Below are positions 1 to 10,823 of a stretch of DNA of 64,000 nt, piece after piece. Positions within the stretch are counted from its first letter, which is position 1; every line of letters starts with the position of its first letter. Under the pieces are notes generated by a model that did no database searches, had not been told where the DNA came from, and saw nothing but the letters and a program-made list of their open reading frames with translations. Origin of the DNA: Plantago ovata (taxonomy: Eukaryota > Streptophyta > Magnoliopsida > Lamiales > Plantaginaceae); the NCBI GenBank assembly GCA_028274465.1, contig CM051456.1:118684880-118748879 (forward strand). The letters run 5' to 3'. A program made the position numbers and the translations under genes.

Positions 1-72
1 TACACCACTGGCTGCTTAAGTTGGTTAATCACATATTCAACTCAGGTTAAGTCTCTTTCACTAACTGCTACA

Positions 73-84
73 TCTATATATAAC
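73..84 (+). promoter_or_regulatory. TATA box of lipoxygenase copy A
   Basis: The stretch TCTATATATAAC lies about 90 bp before the lipoxygenase ATG at 167. The same motif sits at the same relative place before the second copy (5908-5916), inside a conserved block that includes CAGAATATAGCCTTGCAC. A start site near 105 and a leader of about 60 nt follow by inference. Confidence 0.6.
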
Positions 85-166
85 TTACTTATCTACAGAA
101 ACAGAATATAGCCTTGCACACACACACACACGTTTTCAGTTGAGTTTTTTCTATCTCAGTACTTCA

Positions 167-3100
167 ATGGGTAACTCTGAATCATGTCAATCTACAGAGA
201 TGCTAGGAACCTTACTGGGAACGGTGTGCGGGAAGATCCCGGATGAACGCAAGAATGGCGAAACGAAGATTAAAGGGACCGTTGTGATGCAGAAAAAGAA
301 TGTAATGGATGCACCTGATGTGTTCGCTTCGGTGGTTGATCGTCTTCATGAAGCTTTCGGGAAAGGGGTGTCGTTGCAGCTTATCAGTTCCGTTCATGGT
401 GATCCTGCAGGTTCGTTGCTTTCTTCTTTTGTCTGTGTTGCAATGTCCATGCAAGAAGTTAGAAGTACAATTAGGCCAAGTTTTTGAAAAGACCAGATTT
501 CAAGAAACCGGCATTTCCAATGTTGTTGATTTTTTCTTTATTCAGAATTTTTTTTATTAAGGTCTGGTTCTTGGTATTATACCCTTGATCCTTATTGTAG
601 AACACAGAATTTGTTTCGGATAAAAACACAGAATAATTTACTGGGCTCTGTTTTTTAGATGGAAGTAACCTAGTAATTGTTTATGCTAAAAACACATGGT
701 GAGTCAGTAAACCTTTGTCTCTAACCAAATTCTGTTTTTGGGCCCTGTAGATAATGGAAGAGGCAAACTAGGAAAAGTAGCATACCTGGAAGACTGGGTG
801 ACAAAGTTCACTTCAGTTTCCGCTGAAGATCATGCTACTTTCAACATCACGTTTTCTTGGGACGAATCGCATGGCGTACCGGGCGCTTTTGTTATTCGAA
901 ACCATCACCACAGTCAGTTTTTCCTCAGGACAGTTACCTTAGAAGATGTTCCGGGGCACGGCGAGCTCCATTTTGTATGCAATTCTTGGGTGTATCCGGC
1001 AAAGCGTTACAAGACTGACCGTGTCTTCTTTGCCAACAAGGTACACTTTTATTTTCTTCTTCGCGTCAAGAAAATAAATATTTACCCCATTAACTCAACA
1101 GATGTAATGTATTACCTACCATAGTTATGTATTCAATGAAATAAATGATGAAAAGGTTAGTGCTTTAACATATACAGTACTCTAGATGAGGACATTTTAT
1201 TGTCCAACAAGGTGGACTATAATGAGTAATTCTATGAATTTGATGTACCCTAGAGCTTTTCACATTAGTTAGGAGAGTCATTTTTGCAGCAATCTAGAGC
1301 TTTTCACATTAATTAGGAGAGTCATTTTTGCAGCAATTTAATGAACATAACTTAAACACGCCATCTATTTTCTTGCATCAGACATACCTGCCAGGTGATA
1401 CACCCGAAGCTCTACTGCCTTACAGAGAAGAAGAGCTGAAAATCCTTCGAGGGAACAGGAACGGTGAGCCAAAGGAGTGGGATCGTGTATATGACTACGC
1501 ATATTATAATGATTTAGGAAGTCCTGAAAAAGGACCAGATTATGCCCGTCCTGTGCTAGGAGGTTCAAGCGAGTACCCATATCCTCGCAGAGGAAGAACA
1601 GGTCGTCAGCCAAACAAGAAAGGTGAGAACAATACACATCTGATGTCTGTTGAAAAAAAAAAATTAATTTTTTTTTTAGACATAATAAGTTCCTAATTTT
1701 GTAAGGTCTTAACTCAATTGAGTGTATCGCAGATCCCAACTCGGAAAGCAGACTGTTTCTTCTGAATTTGAACTTTTATCTCCCACGGGATGAAAGGTTT
1801 ACTCAAGTGAAATTTTCAGATTTCATTGCATATGCGCTTAAATCCTTAGGCCAGGTCTTGGTACCAGAAATCCAAGCGCTGTTTGATAAAACTATCAATG
1901 AGTTCGATACCTTCCAAGATGTGCTTGACCTGTATGAAGGAGGAGTTAAGTTACCTGATGGTCATAAATTACAAAAAGCTAGGGAATGCATCCCATGGGA
2001 ATTAATCAGGGAACTTATTCGTTCAGATGGTGAACGGTTTCTCAAGTTTCCGATGCCTGATGTAATCAAAGGTAACTTATGGTATTACCAGAGAGGAATT
2101 TGATATGCTTATGCACAGATCTTTGTTATCTTTTTATAACTTATGCATGTTTTCTCATGGATCCAATTCAGAGAACAGAACTGCATGGAGAACAGATGAA
2201 GAGTTTGGACGAGAAATGCTCGCTGGAGTGAACCCTGTCATCATTTCACGCCTCAAGGTATATCAAGTTCTTAGTTGCCTGCCAATTAGTTCTCAATGGA
2301 AAAGATGCTGATTTCAAAAGTTACAGGAGTTCCCACCTACAAGCAAGCTAGATCCTCAAGTATACGGTGATCACACAAGCACAATCACAAGGGAGCACAT
2401 CGAAAAACACATGAATGGCCTTACCGTAGATGAGGTAAAATTCTTCTCTATCAGACTATATCATAACAAGTGTTTTATATGGCACGTAAAATACAAAAAA
2501 GAATGGCATGTAAAACACGAAATAGAAAAATACAAAAAGAGAATGGGATGTAAAATACAAAAGAGAACAATACAAAAAAGAATGGCATGTAAAATACAAA
2601 AAACAATGTTTTATATGGCATGTAAACTACCAAAAAGAAAAATACGAAAGGGAGCACATCGAAAAACACATGAATGGTGATGAGATAAAAATTCTTCTTT
2701 ATCAGAATATATCATAACCAGTGTTTTATATTGCATGTAAAATACAAAATACAAAAAATGAAAATATAAAAACAGGATAAGCCAGAGTTTATATTGCTTG
2801 TAAAATACCTGAAAAAAAAATTAAAAAAAAGACGTGGTCGGGCAGGATTCGAACCTGCGCGGGCAAAGCCCACATGATTTCTAGTCATGCCCGATAACCA
2901 CTCCGGCACGACCACAAGTGCTTGTTTAGTTTCTGCATACTACTCTCTTTCCTTCCGTTACTCTCAAAGTAAAATGATAATGATTTTTGATTTTTCACTA
3001 TAGAAGTCAATAATTTGTGGTAACTAGCCCAACAAACCCCCAACTCTTAAAAAAATCATTGATCATTCATAATATTTCTTGAAAAAAGACAAAGAAAGAA

Positions 3101-4982
3101 AATGAAAATTTTCCATTTATGGCTGTATCAATTCACTAAAGCTTTCAAAATTTGGATGAAAGAGGCTTTGATGCTCGATTTTTGAAAACGGCACAAGATG
3201 ACACGGGATTAAGACCAAGGAGTATTCATGCACACTCCCAGTTCCCATATCACTTAGTTGTTAGCTTCATATCTGATGATGTTATATTACTTTTCATGAT
3301 TCCAGGCAATTGCAAATAATAAGCTGTTCATATTGGATCATCATGATGCACTGATGCTGTACCTTAGGCGGATAAACACGACGAAAACCCAGACTTATGC
3401 CACTCGAACTCTCCTTCTACTCCAAGATGATGGGACCTTGAAGCCACTAGCAATTGAATTGAGCTTGCCGCATGAAGAAGGGGATATACATGGACCAGTC
3501 AGTGAAGTATACACTCCACCTGAGCATGAACAAGTAGATATACATGGACCAGTCAGTGAAATACACACTCCATCTGAGCATAAAACTCAAAATGCCATTT
3601 GGCAGCTGGCAAAAGCTTATGCTGCAGTAAATGATTCAGGCTACCATCAGCTCATAAGTCACTGGTATGGTTGTCATTGAAAGGAGATGAACTGAATTTA
3701 AGATGAAGCAGATTACCTAATAAGTTCTTTATGCAGGTTGAATACTCATTGTGTGATTGAGCCATTCATAATAGCCACAAATAGACAGTTGAGTGTGCTA
3801 CACCCAATATACAAGCTGCTGCATCCTCATTTCCGTGATACAATGCACATAAACGCACTGGCTCGGCAGACCCTCATTAATGCAGGTGGAATACTTGAGA
3901 GAACCGTTTTCCCCGGGAGATATGCGATGGAGATGTCTTCTGCCATATATAAAAACTGGAATTTCACAGAACAGGGACTTCCAGAAGACCTAATCAAAAG
4001 GTTGGTCGAAACTTTTTTCTTGAACTGTTTGTCTTCGAGGGAAAATCTGCACCACAATCCCATTATATCGTAAATTAGAAAATTTTGGCGAAAAAAGAAA
4101 TTTCAAATACAGATATAACAGGTTTTGGTATAGGATAATAGGATATATGAAACTGTCAGGATTCTATGCATGAGATTTTGTGATATACTCATAGCTAATG
4201 TCTTTTGCTACAGAGGAGTGGCAGTTGAAGATGCAAGCCAGCCCCATGGGGTGAGACTTTTAATAGAGGATTATCCCTATGCCGTTGATGGTCTAGATAT
4301 ATGGTCTACAATTCAGACCTGGGTCAGGGATTACTGCTGCTTTTATTATCCGACGGATGATGTAGTAATGGAAGATCCCGAACTCCAATCATGGTGGAAT
4401 GAGGTTCGTGAAGTTGGACATGGAGACTTGAAGGATAAGCAATGGTGGCCTAGTATGCAGACACGAGATGAACTCATCAAGACATGCACAATTATAATAT
4501 GGGTGGCTTCTGCTCTTCACGCTGCTGTAAATTTTGGACAGTATGCTTATGCAGGCTATCTTCCAAACCGGCCAACTGTGAGCCGGCGATTCATGCCCAA
4601 ACCAGGGACTAAGGAGTATGATGAACTAGTGGAAAACCCAGACCTGGCTTTCCTGAAAACAATAACAGCTCAGTTCCAAACACTCCTTGGCGTTTCTCTA
4701 ATAGAAATATTGTCCAGGCATTCTGCAGACGAAATATATCTTGGCCAGAGAGACAATCCTGACTGGACCACAGATAATCAGCCACGAGAAGCATTCAAGC
4801 GATTCAGTACTGCACTGGTAGGAATTGAAACCAAAATACTGGAGAGGAACAATGACAGCAAATTAAGAAACCGAACAGGGCCGGTGAAGCTTCCGTACAC
4901 TTTGCTATATCCGAACACCTCAGGTGACAGCAGAGAGGGAGGACTTATTGTGCAGGGTATACCAAACAGCATCTCAATTTGA
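167..4982 (+). CDS. Linoleate 9S-lipoxygenase, tandem copy A (9 exons)
   Basis: Adds O2 to linoleic and linolenic acid, the first step of oxylipin synthesis. Exons by GT-AG and frame: 167-410, 751-1040, 1382-1622, 1733-2071, 2172-2257, 2327-2434, 3306-3664, 3737-4000, 4214-4982, giving 899 aa. Residues about 35-176 form the PLAT/LH2 domain and the rest the lipoxygenase domain. The five iron ligands of the family are present: His555, His560, His746, Asn750 and the C-terminal Ile899. Ala598 at the Coffa site predicts S stereochemistry. Thr612-Val613, where 13-lipoxygenases carry a bulky Phe, predicts 9-specificity. No chloroplast transit peptide is visible; the protein starts MGNSESC, which fits an N-myristoylation motif. 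ATG 167 is the first in-frame ATG. Exon 7 carries an 18-residue tandem repeat. An AATAAA lies about 95 bp after the stop. Exact product specificity is inferred. Confidence 0.95.
2390..2730 (+). repeat. Partial exon 6/intron 6 duplication in lipoxygenase copy A
   Basis: The end of exon 6 plus the start of intron 6 (from GGGAGCACATCGAAAAACAC at 2391) recurs at 2650, offset 259 bp, inside intron 6. In the second copy the GAG|GTAAAA donor has become GAGATAAAA, so it lacks the GT. Between the copies lie repeats of AATACAAAAAAGAATGGCAT. Lipoxygenase copy B has a shorter intron 6 without this duplication, so it arose after the gene duplication or was lost from B. Confidence 0.8.
2833..2915 (-). tRNA. 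tRNA-Ser(AGA) inside lipoxygenase A intron 6, antisense, with 1-nt insertion
   Basis: Read on the minus strand it folds as a type II tRNA. The acceptor arm is GTGGTCG/CGACCAC. The anticodon stem CATGA/TCATG encloses the loop CTAGAAA, giving anticodon AGA (serine). The long variable arm is GGGC-TTT-GCCC and the T arm is GCAGG-TTCGAAT-CCTGC. Discriminator G fits tRNA-Ser. A T run for Pol III termination follows directly (below 2833). Compared with the copy at 8424-8505 there is one extra C between the T stem and the acceptor 3' strand (83 versus 82 nt), which would distort the acceptor/T stack. It may therefore be a weak or dead copy. Confidence 0.9.
3483..3590 (+). repeat. 54-bp in-frame tandem repeat in lipoxygenase A exon 7
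   Basis: Two 54-bp units (3483-3536, 3537-3590) begin GATATACATGGACCAGTCAG and encode the related 18-residue units [12 protein letters not shown] and [12 protein letters not shown]. The family normally has a single unit of this kind before the conserved I-W-Q-L-A-K-A-Y. The same duplication is in copy B (9159-9266), so it predates the gene duplication. Confidence 0.85.
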
Positions 4983-6001
4983 TGTATAGACAGTTTCGGA
5001 AGGAGCAGGGTGCAATAGTTGTAATGTTGTATAGAACATGCATAAGATTTACTTCGTTTTTTATTATATTATAAATAAATTCAATTTAATTCAATTATAT
5101 TTAGACGAACATAACCTGACAAAATAAATGGTTTGCATATGAATGACATAATGAGGAAAGTTTCTAGTTAGCCTAACACAGGGAGATCAAGTCAACACTC
5201 AATGATTCTAAATATTTATGCCTATATGCACACCATCCATCTATGAGGCATTTTGCACATGTAGTGGGGTTATCAAAGAAAGAAAACAACTCTCATAATA
5301 AATCATAATTTACCACAATACCTACGTAGTACTTTACCAATAAATACTGATAGAGATTTATCACTATATATTGTCTGCATCAAGGCAAGGCACATTATTA
5401 TGGATCATGTGATCAAAAGTATCATATGTAATGTTTTTAAGTCTCATTCATATTTTCTTTTATGTTTTACCAAACTGAGTTCAAAATCTACTACTAGTAA
5501 TATATACACACCAATATTATGTGTCATAAAAAGGGGTTTACACCCAATTTAACGACTTCAAAAGAGTTTTCATTCTAGTGATGCCAAATGAAAATCTAAT
5601 CCCCAATCCTGAATGTCACAGAGACAATATGGGATAAATTCTAATCGTCCAACTTTAACTGTACCTTTAATAAAGAAAAAGAAGATAACATTAACAAGCA
5701 CCAGTTTACTACTACCATATATAGTTCTCTTGTGCCCCACAAATGTGTACCCATTGCTAATAAATTCTTTTTATTGTCATGTAGTACTAGTTGTTCCCAT
5801 TGATTTTCAACAATCCAAACCAAGACTTAATCTAGTCAATTCACCACTGGCTCGATGGTTAATCACATATTCGACTCAAGTTAAGTCTCTTTCATTAACT
5901 GCCACATCTATATATACTTATGGACAGAAACAGAATATAGCCTTGCACATACATACACAGACATTTTCAGTTAAGTTTTTTTTTTTTTTTTTTCTTTTGA
6001 A
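4983..6001. other. Intergenic region between the two lipoxygenases
   Basis: It holds the 3' untranslated region of copy A and AT-rich spacer. From about 5840 it carries a duplicated promoter block matching bases 1-166, with a TATA box (CTATATATA, 5908-5916). I see no further gene. A T-rich run at 5976-5994 lies just before the copy B start codon. Confidence 0.6.
5908..5916 (+). promoter_or_regulatory. TATA box of lipoxygenase copy B
   Basis: CTATATATA about 90 bp before ATG 6002, in the same position and context as the TATA motif before copy A. The flanking block (GTTAAGTCTCTTTCA upstream, CAGAATATAGCCTTGCACA downstream) is shared, so the core promoter was duplicated with the gene. Confidence 0.6.
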
Positions 6002-9000
6002 ATGGGTAACTCTGCATCATGTCAATCTACGGAGATGCTAGGAACCTTACTGGGAACGGTGTGCGGAAAGATTCCGAATGAAGCCAAGAATGACAAACAG
6101 AAGATTAGAGGCACTGTTGTGTTGCAGAAAAAGAATAAAATGGACGCACCTGACGTGTTTGCTTCGGTGGTTGACCGTCTTTATGAAGTTTGCGGGAAAC
6201 GGGTGTCGTTGCAGCTTATCAGTTCTGTTCATGGTGATCCTGCAGGTTTGCTGCTTTCTTCTTTCTCTGTATTACAAAGTCCATGCAAGAAGTACTATTA
6301 GGACAAGTTTATGAAAAGACGAGAAATCAAGAAACTGACATTTCCCATGTTCCTTGAGTTTCTTTATTCAGATTTTTTATTGCCCTTTTGTTCTTGGTTT
6401 TATACCCTTGATCGTTATTGGAGAAACACAGAATTTGTTTCAGATAAAACACAGAATAGTTTACTGGGCTCTGTTTTTTAGATGGAAGTAGACTAATGAA
6501 ATTTGTTACTATCTCAGTGTCTCTCCCAATTGTTTATGCTAAAAAACATATGGAGAGTCATTAAACCTTTGTCTCTAATCAAATTCTGTTTTGGACCCTG
6601 TAGATAATGGAAAAGGGAAACTAGGAAAAGTTGCATACTTGGAGGACTGGTTTACAAAGTTCACTTCACTTTCCGCTGAAGATCATGCTACTTTCAACAT
6701 CGCTTTTTCTCGGGACGATTCGCATGGAGTGCCAGGTGCTTTTGTTATTCGAAACCATCATCACAGTCAGTTTTTCCTCAGGACAGTTACCTTAGAAGAT
6801 GTTCCGGGGCATGGCCAGCTCCATTTTGTATGCAACTCTTGGGTGTATCCGGCAAAGCGTTACAAGACAGATCGTGTCTTCTTTACTAACAAGGTACACT
6901 ACTATCTCCTGCGCATCAAGCGAATAAACTTTTAAGAAATATAACCAAGAATCAACATAACAGATGTCATGTATTACCTACCATAATTGTGTAATTCAAT
7001 GAAATAAATGATGAAAAGGCAAGTGCTTTAACATATATACTCAAGACTACTATAACTATAGCAGTTATGATTCATCAAGACCAGGACATTTTGTTTTCCA
7101 CAATGGGGCAATAAGGTAGACTAGCTATTGATTAATTCTAGGAATTTGATGTCCCATAGAGCTTTCAGATAAATAGGAGAGTAAAAGCCATCTATTTTCA
7201 TGATGTTAACATAAAGCCATCTATTTTCTTGCATCAGACATACCTGCCAGGAGATACACCAGAAGCTCTACTTCCGTACAGAGAAGAAGAGCTGAAAATC
7301 CTTCAAGGGAATGGGAATGGTGAGCCAAAGGAGTGGGATCGTGTATATGACTACGCATATTATAATGATTTAGGAAGTCCTGAAAAAGGACCAGATTATG
7401 CCCGTCCTGTGCTAGGAGGTTCAAGCGAGTACCCATATCCTCGCAGAGGAAGAACAGGTCGTCAGCCAAACAAGAAAGGTGAGAACAATACACATCTGAT
7501 GTCTGTTGAAAAAAAAAATTAATTTTTTTTTAGACATAATAAGTTCCTAATTTTGTAAGGTCTTAACTCAATTGAGTGTATCGCAGATCCCAACTCGGAA
7601 AGCAGACTGTTTCTTCTGAATTTGAACTTTTATCTCCCACGGGATGAAAGGTTTACTCAAGTGAAATTTTCAGATTTCATTGCATACGCGCTTAAATCCT
7701 TAGGCCAGGTCTTGGTACCAGAAATCCAAGCTCTGTTTGATAAAACTATCAATGAGTTCGATACCTTCCAAGATGTGCTTGACCTGTATGAAGGAGGAGT
7801 TAAGTTACCTGATGGTCATAAATTACAAAAAGCTAGGGAATGCATCCCATGGGAATTAATCAGGGAACTTATTCGTTCAGATGGTGAACGGTTTCTCAAG
7901 TTTCCGATGCCTGATGTAATCAAAGGTAACTTATGGTATTACCAGAGAGGAATTTGATATGCTTATGCACAGATCTTTGTTATCTTTTTATAACTTTTGC
8001 ATGTTTTCTCATGGATCCAATTCAGAGAACAGAACTGCATGGAGAACAGATGAAGAGTTTGGACGAGAAATGCTCGCTGGAGTGAACCCTGTCATCATTT
8101 CACGCCTCAAGGTATATCAAGTTCTTAGTTCCTGCCAATTAGTTCTCAATGGAAAAGATGCTGATTTCAAAAGTTACAGGAGTTCCCACCTACAAGCAAG
8201 CTAGATCCTCAAGTATACGGTGATCACACAAGCACAATCACAAGGGAGCAAATCGAAAAACACATGAATGGACTTACTGTAGATGAGGTAAAATTCGATC
8301 TTCTCTATCAGACTATATCATAACCTGTGTTTTATATGGCATGTTAAATACAAAAAGAATGGCATGTTAAATACAAAAAAGAATGGCATGTAAAATACAG
8401 AAAAAAAAGAAACCAAAAGAAACCGTGGTCGGCAGGATTCGAACCTGCGCGGGCAAAGCCCACATGATTTCTAGTCATGCCCGATAACCACTCCGGCACG
8501 ACCACAACTATTTCTGTAGTTTATGCATAATTAATTTGTTGCCTTCTAAAACTTTCAAAGTAGAATGATAATGATTTTTCACTATAGAAGTTAATCATTT
8601 TTGGTAACTAATACTCATACAGTGTTATATTTTTCTTTGTTTATGTTATTCCAAAATATAACAAAATTCAAGGCTGATAAAGGTAAAATTCCCCGCTCAG
8701 CACCCCGACTTTAAAACATTGATCATAACATTTCCTAAAAAATGACAAATTGTAATTGAGAAAAGACAAATGAAGAAAATGAAAAGCTGCTGTTAACTTC
8801 TGTATCAATTCACTTAATGCTTTCTAAAGTTGGAATGAAAGAGGCTTTGGCACCGTAATTCTGAAAACGACACAAGGGAATTTAACACAGAATTAAGACG
8901 CAAAATGATTTCATGCACATTCCCATATCACTTAGTTTTTAGCTTCATATCTGATGATGGTATTACTTTTCATGATTCCAGGCAATTGTAAATAATAAGC

Positions 9001-10823
9001 TGTTCATATTGGATCATCATGATGCACTGATGATGTACCTCAGGCGGATAAATACAACGAAAACCCAAACGTATGCCACTCGAACTCTCCTTCTACTCCA
9101 AGATGATGGGACCTTGAAGCCACTAGCAATTGAATTGAGCTTGCCGCATGAAGAAGGGGATATACATGGACCAGTCAGTGAAGTATACACTCCACCTGAG
9201 CATGAACAAGTAGATATACATGGACCAGTCAGTGAAATACACACTCAATCTGAGCATAAGACTCAAAATGCCATTTGGCAGCTGGCAAAAGCTTATGCTG
9301 CAGTAAATGATTCAGGCTACCATCAGCTCATAAGTCACTGGTATACTTGCAAATGCAAATAGATGAACAGGATATTAAGATTTAATGGATTACCTAATGA
9401 TTTCTTTATGCAGGTTGAATACCCATTGCGTTATTGAGCCATTCGTAATTGCCACAAATAGACAGTTGAGTGTGCTCCACCCTATATTCAAGCTGCTGCA
9501 GCCTCATTTCCGTGATACAATGCACATAAACGCGCTGGCTCGGCAGACCCTCATTAATGCAGGTGGAATACTAGAGAGAACCGTCTTCCCCGGGAGATAT
9601 GCCATGGAAATGTCTTCAGCAGTATATAAAAACTGGAATTTCAAAGAACAGGGACTTCCAGAAGATCTGATCAAAAGGTTGGTCGAAGCTTTTTTCTTGA
9701 ACTTTCTGTCTTCAAAGGAAAATGCATAACCATCCCTGATGTACAGCTTTTTACCATGTTTTTAGAAAATCTGCACTGCAACGGCATTATAAATTAGAAA
9801 ACTTTCGTGAAAAAAAGAAATGCAAATACGGAAATAACAAGGTTTTGGTATAGGATATATGAAGATCTCACGATTCTATGCAAATAAGCCATAGAATAGA
9901 AAATATAACAGCCTCATTTTGGTGAGAGTTGCACAAGATTTTATGCTATTAGCTCATTTTGGGTGAAATACTCATAGCTACTGCTTATTGTCTTTTGCTA
10001 CAGAGGAATGGCAGTCAAAGATTCAAGCCAGCCCCATGGGCTGAGACTTCTAATAGAGGATTATCCCTATGCTGTTGATGGTTTAGATATTTGGTCTACA
10101 ATTGAGTCTTGGGTCAGTGAGTACTGCTGCTTTTACTATCCGACAGATAGTAAAGTAAAGGAAGATCCTGAACTCCAATCATGGTGGACGGAGGTTTGTA
10201 AAGATGGACATGGAGACTTGACGGATGAGGAAAGGTGGCCCAGTATGCAGACACAAGCCGAACTCATCAAGACATGCACGATCATAATATGGGTGGCTTC
10301 TGCTCTTCATGCTGCTGTAAATTTTGGCCAGTATGCTTATGCAGGCTATCTTCCGAACAGGCCAACTGTGAGCCGGCGATTCATGCCCAAACCAGGGACT
10401 CCTGAGTATGCCGAATTAGAGACAAACCCAGACCTGGCTTTCCTGAAAACAATAACAGCTCAGTACCAAACACTTCTCGGTGTTTCTCTAATAGAAATAC
10501 TGTCCAGGCATTCTGAAGACGAAATATATCTTGGCAAGAGAGACAATCCGGAGTGGACCGCGGATAATCAGCCACGGGAATCATTTAAGCGATTTAGTAA
10601 AGCACTGGTCGACATTGAAGCCAAAATACGGGAGAGAAACAATGACAGCACATTAAGAAATCGAACAGGGCCGGTTAAGGTTCCGTACACTTTGTTACTT
10701 CCCAACACCTCTGGTGATGGTACACGGAGTGGACTTAATGGGCAGGGGAGACCAACCCCAGGTGACAGTAAAAAGAGGAGTGGACTTAATGTGCGAGGGA
10801 TACCAAACAGCATCTCAATTTGA
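6002..10823 (+). CDS. Linoleate 9S-lipoxygenase, tandem copy B (9 exons)
   Basis: Paralogue of the preceding gene with identical intron phases. Exons: 6002-6245, 6604-6893, 7238-7478, 7587-7925, 8026-8111, 8180-8287, 8982-9340, 9414-9677, 10004-10823, giving 916 aa. Exons 1-8 have exactly the same lengths as in copy A. Exon 9 is 51 bp longer because of an extra Gly/Ser-rich segment just before the C-terminal G-I-P-N-S-I-S-I. The iron ligands (His555, His560, His746, Asn750, Ile916), Ala598 and the Thr-Val 9-lipoxygenase determinant are all kept, so activity is expected. The protein begins MGNSASC, again matching an N-myristoylation motif. Exons 3-6 and introns 3-4 are almost identical to copy A, while exons 1, 2 and 9 differ more. 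AATAAA lies about 115 bp after the stop. Confidence 0.95.
8424..8505 (-). tRNA. tRNA-Ser(AGA) inside lipoxygenase B intron 6, antisense
   Basis: 82-nt type II tRNA on the minus strand. It has acceptor GTGGTCG/CGACCAC, anticodon loop CTAGAAA (anticodon AGA), variable arm GGGC-TTT-GCCC, T arm GCAGG-TTCGAAT-CCTGC and discriminator G. The T stem joins the acceptor with no extra base, as in a normal tRNA, so this looks like the intact copy. T-rich tracts suitable for Pol III termination lie just past the 3' end (8401-8420 on the plus strand). It lies in the same intron and orientation as the tRNA at 2833-2915. Confidence 0.95.
9159..9266 (+). repeat. 54-bp in-frame tandem repeat in lipoxygenase B exon 7
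   Basis: Second instance of the two-unit 54-bp repeat (9159-9212, 9213-9266), encoding paired D-I-H-G-P-V-S-E units in a surface-loop region before the conserved Trp-Gln-Leu-Ala motif. Confidence 0.85.

Noticed and set aside
2411-2680. Lys-rich 89-codon frame in lipoxygenase A
   Set aside because: Product of the AATACAAAAAAG minisatellite in intron 6.
5613-6041. 142-codon frame overlapping the start of lipoxygenase B
   Set aside because: It runs through the promoter and leader of lipoxygenase B in another frame; no domain.
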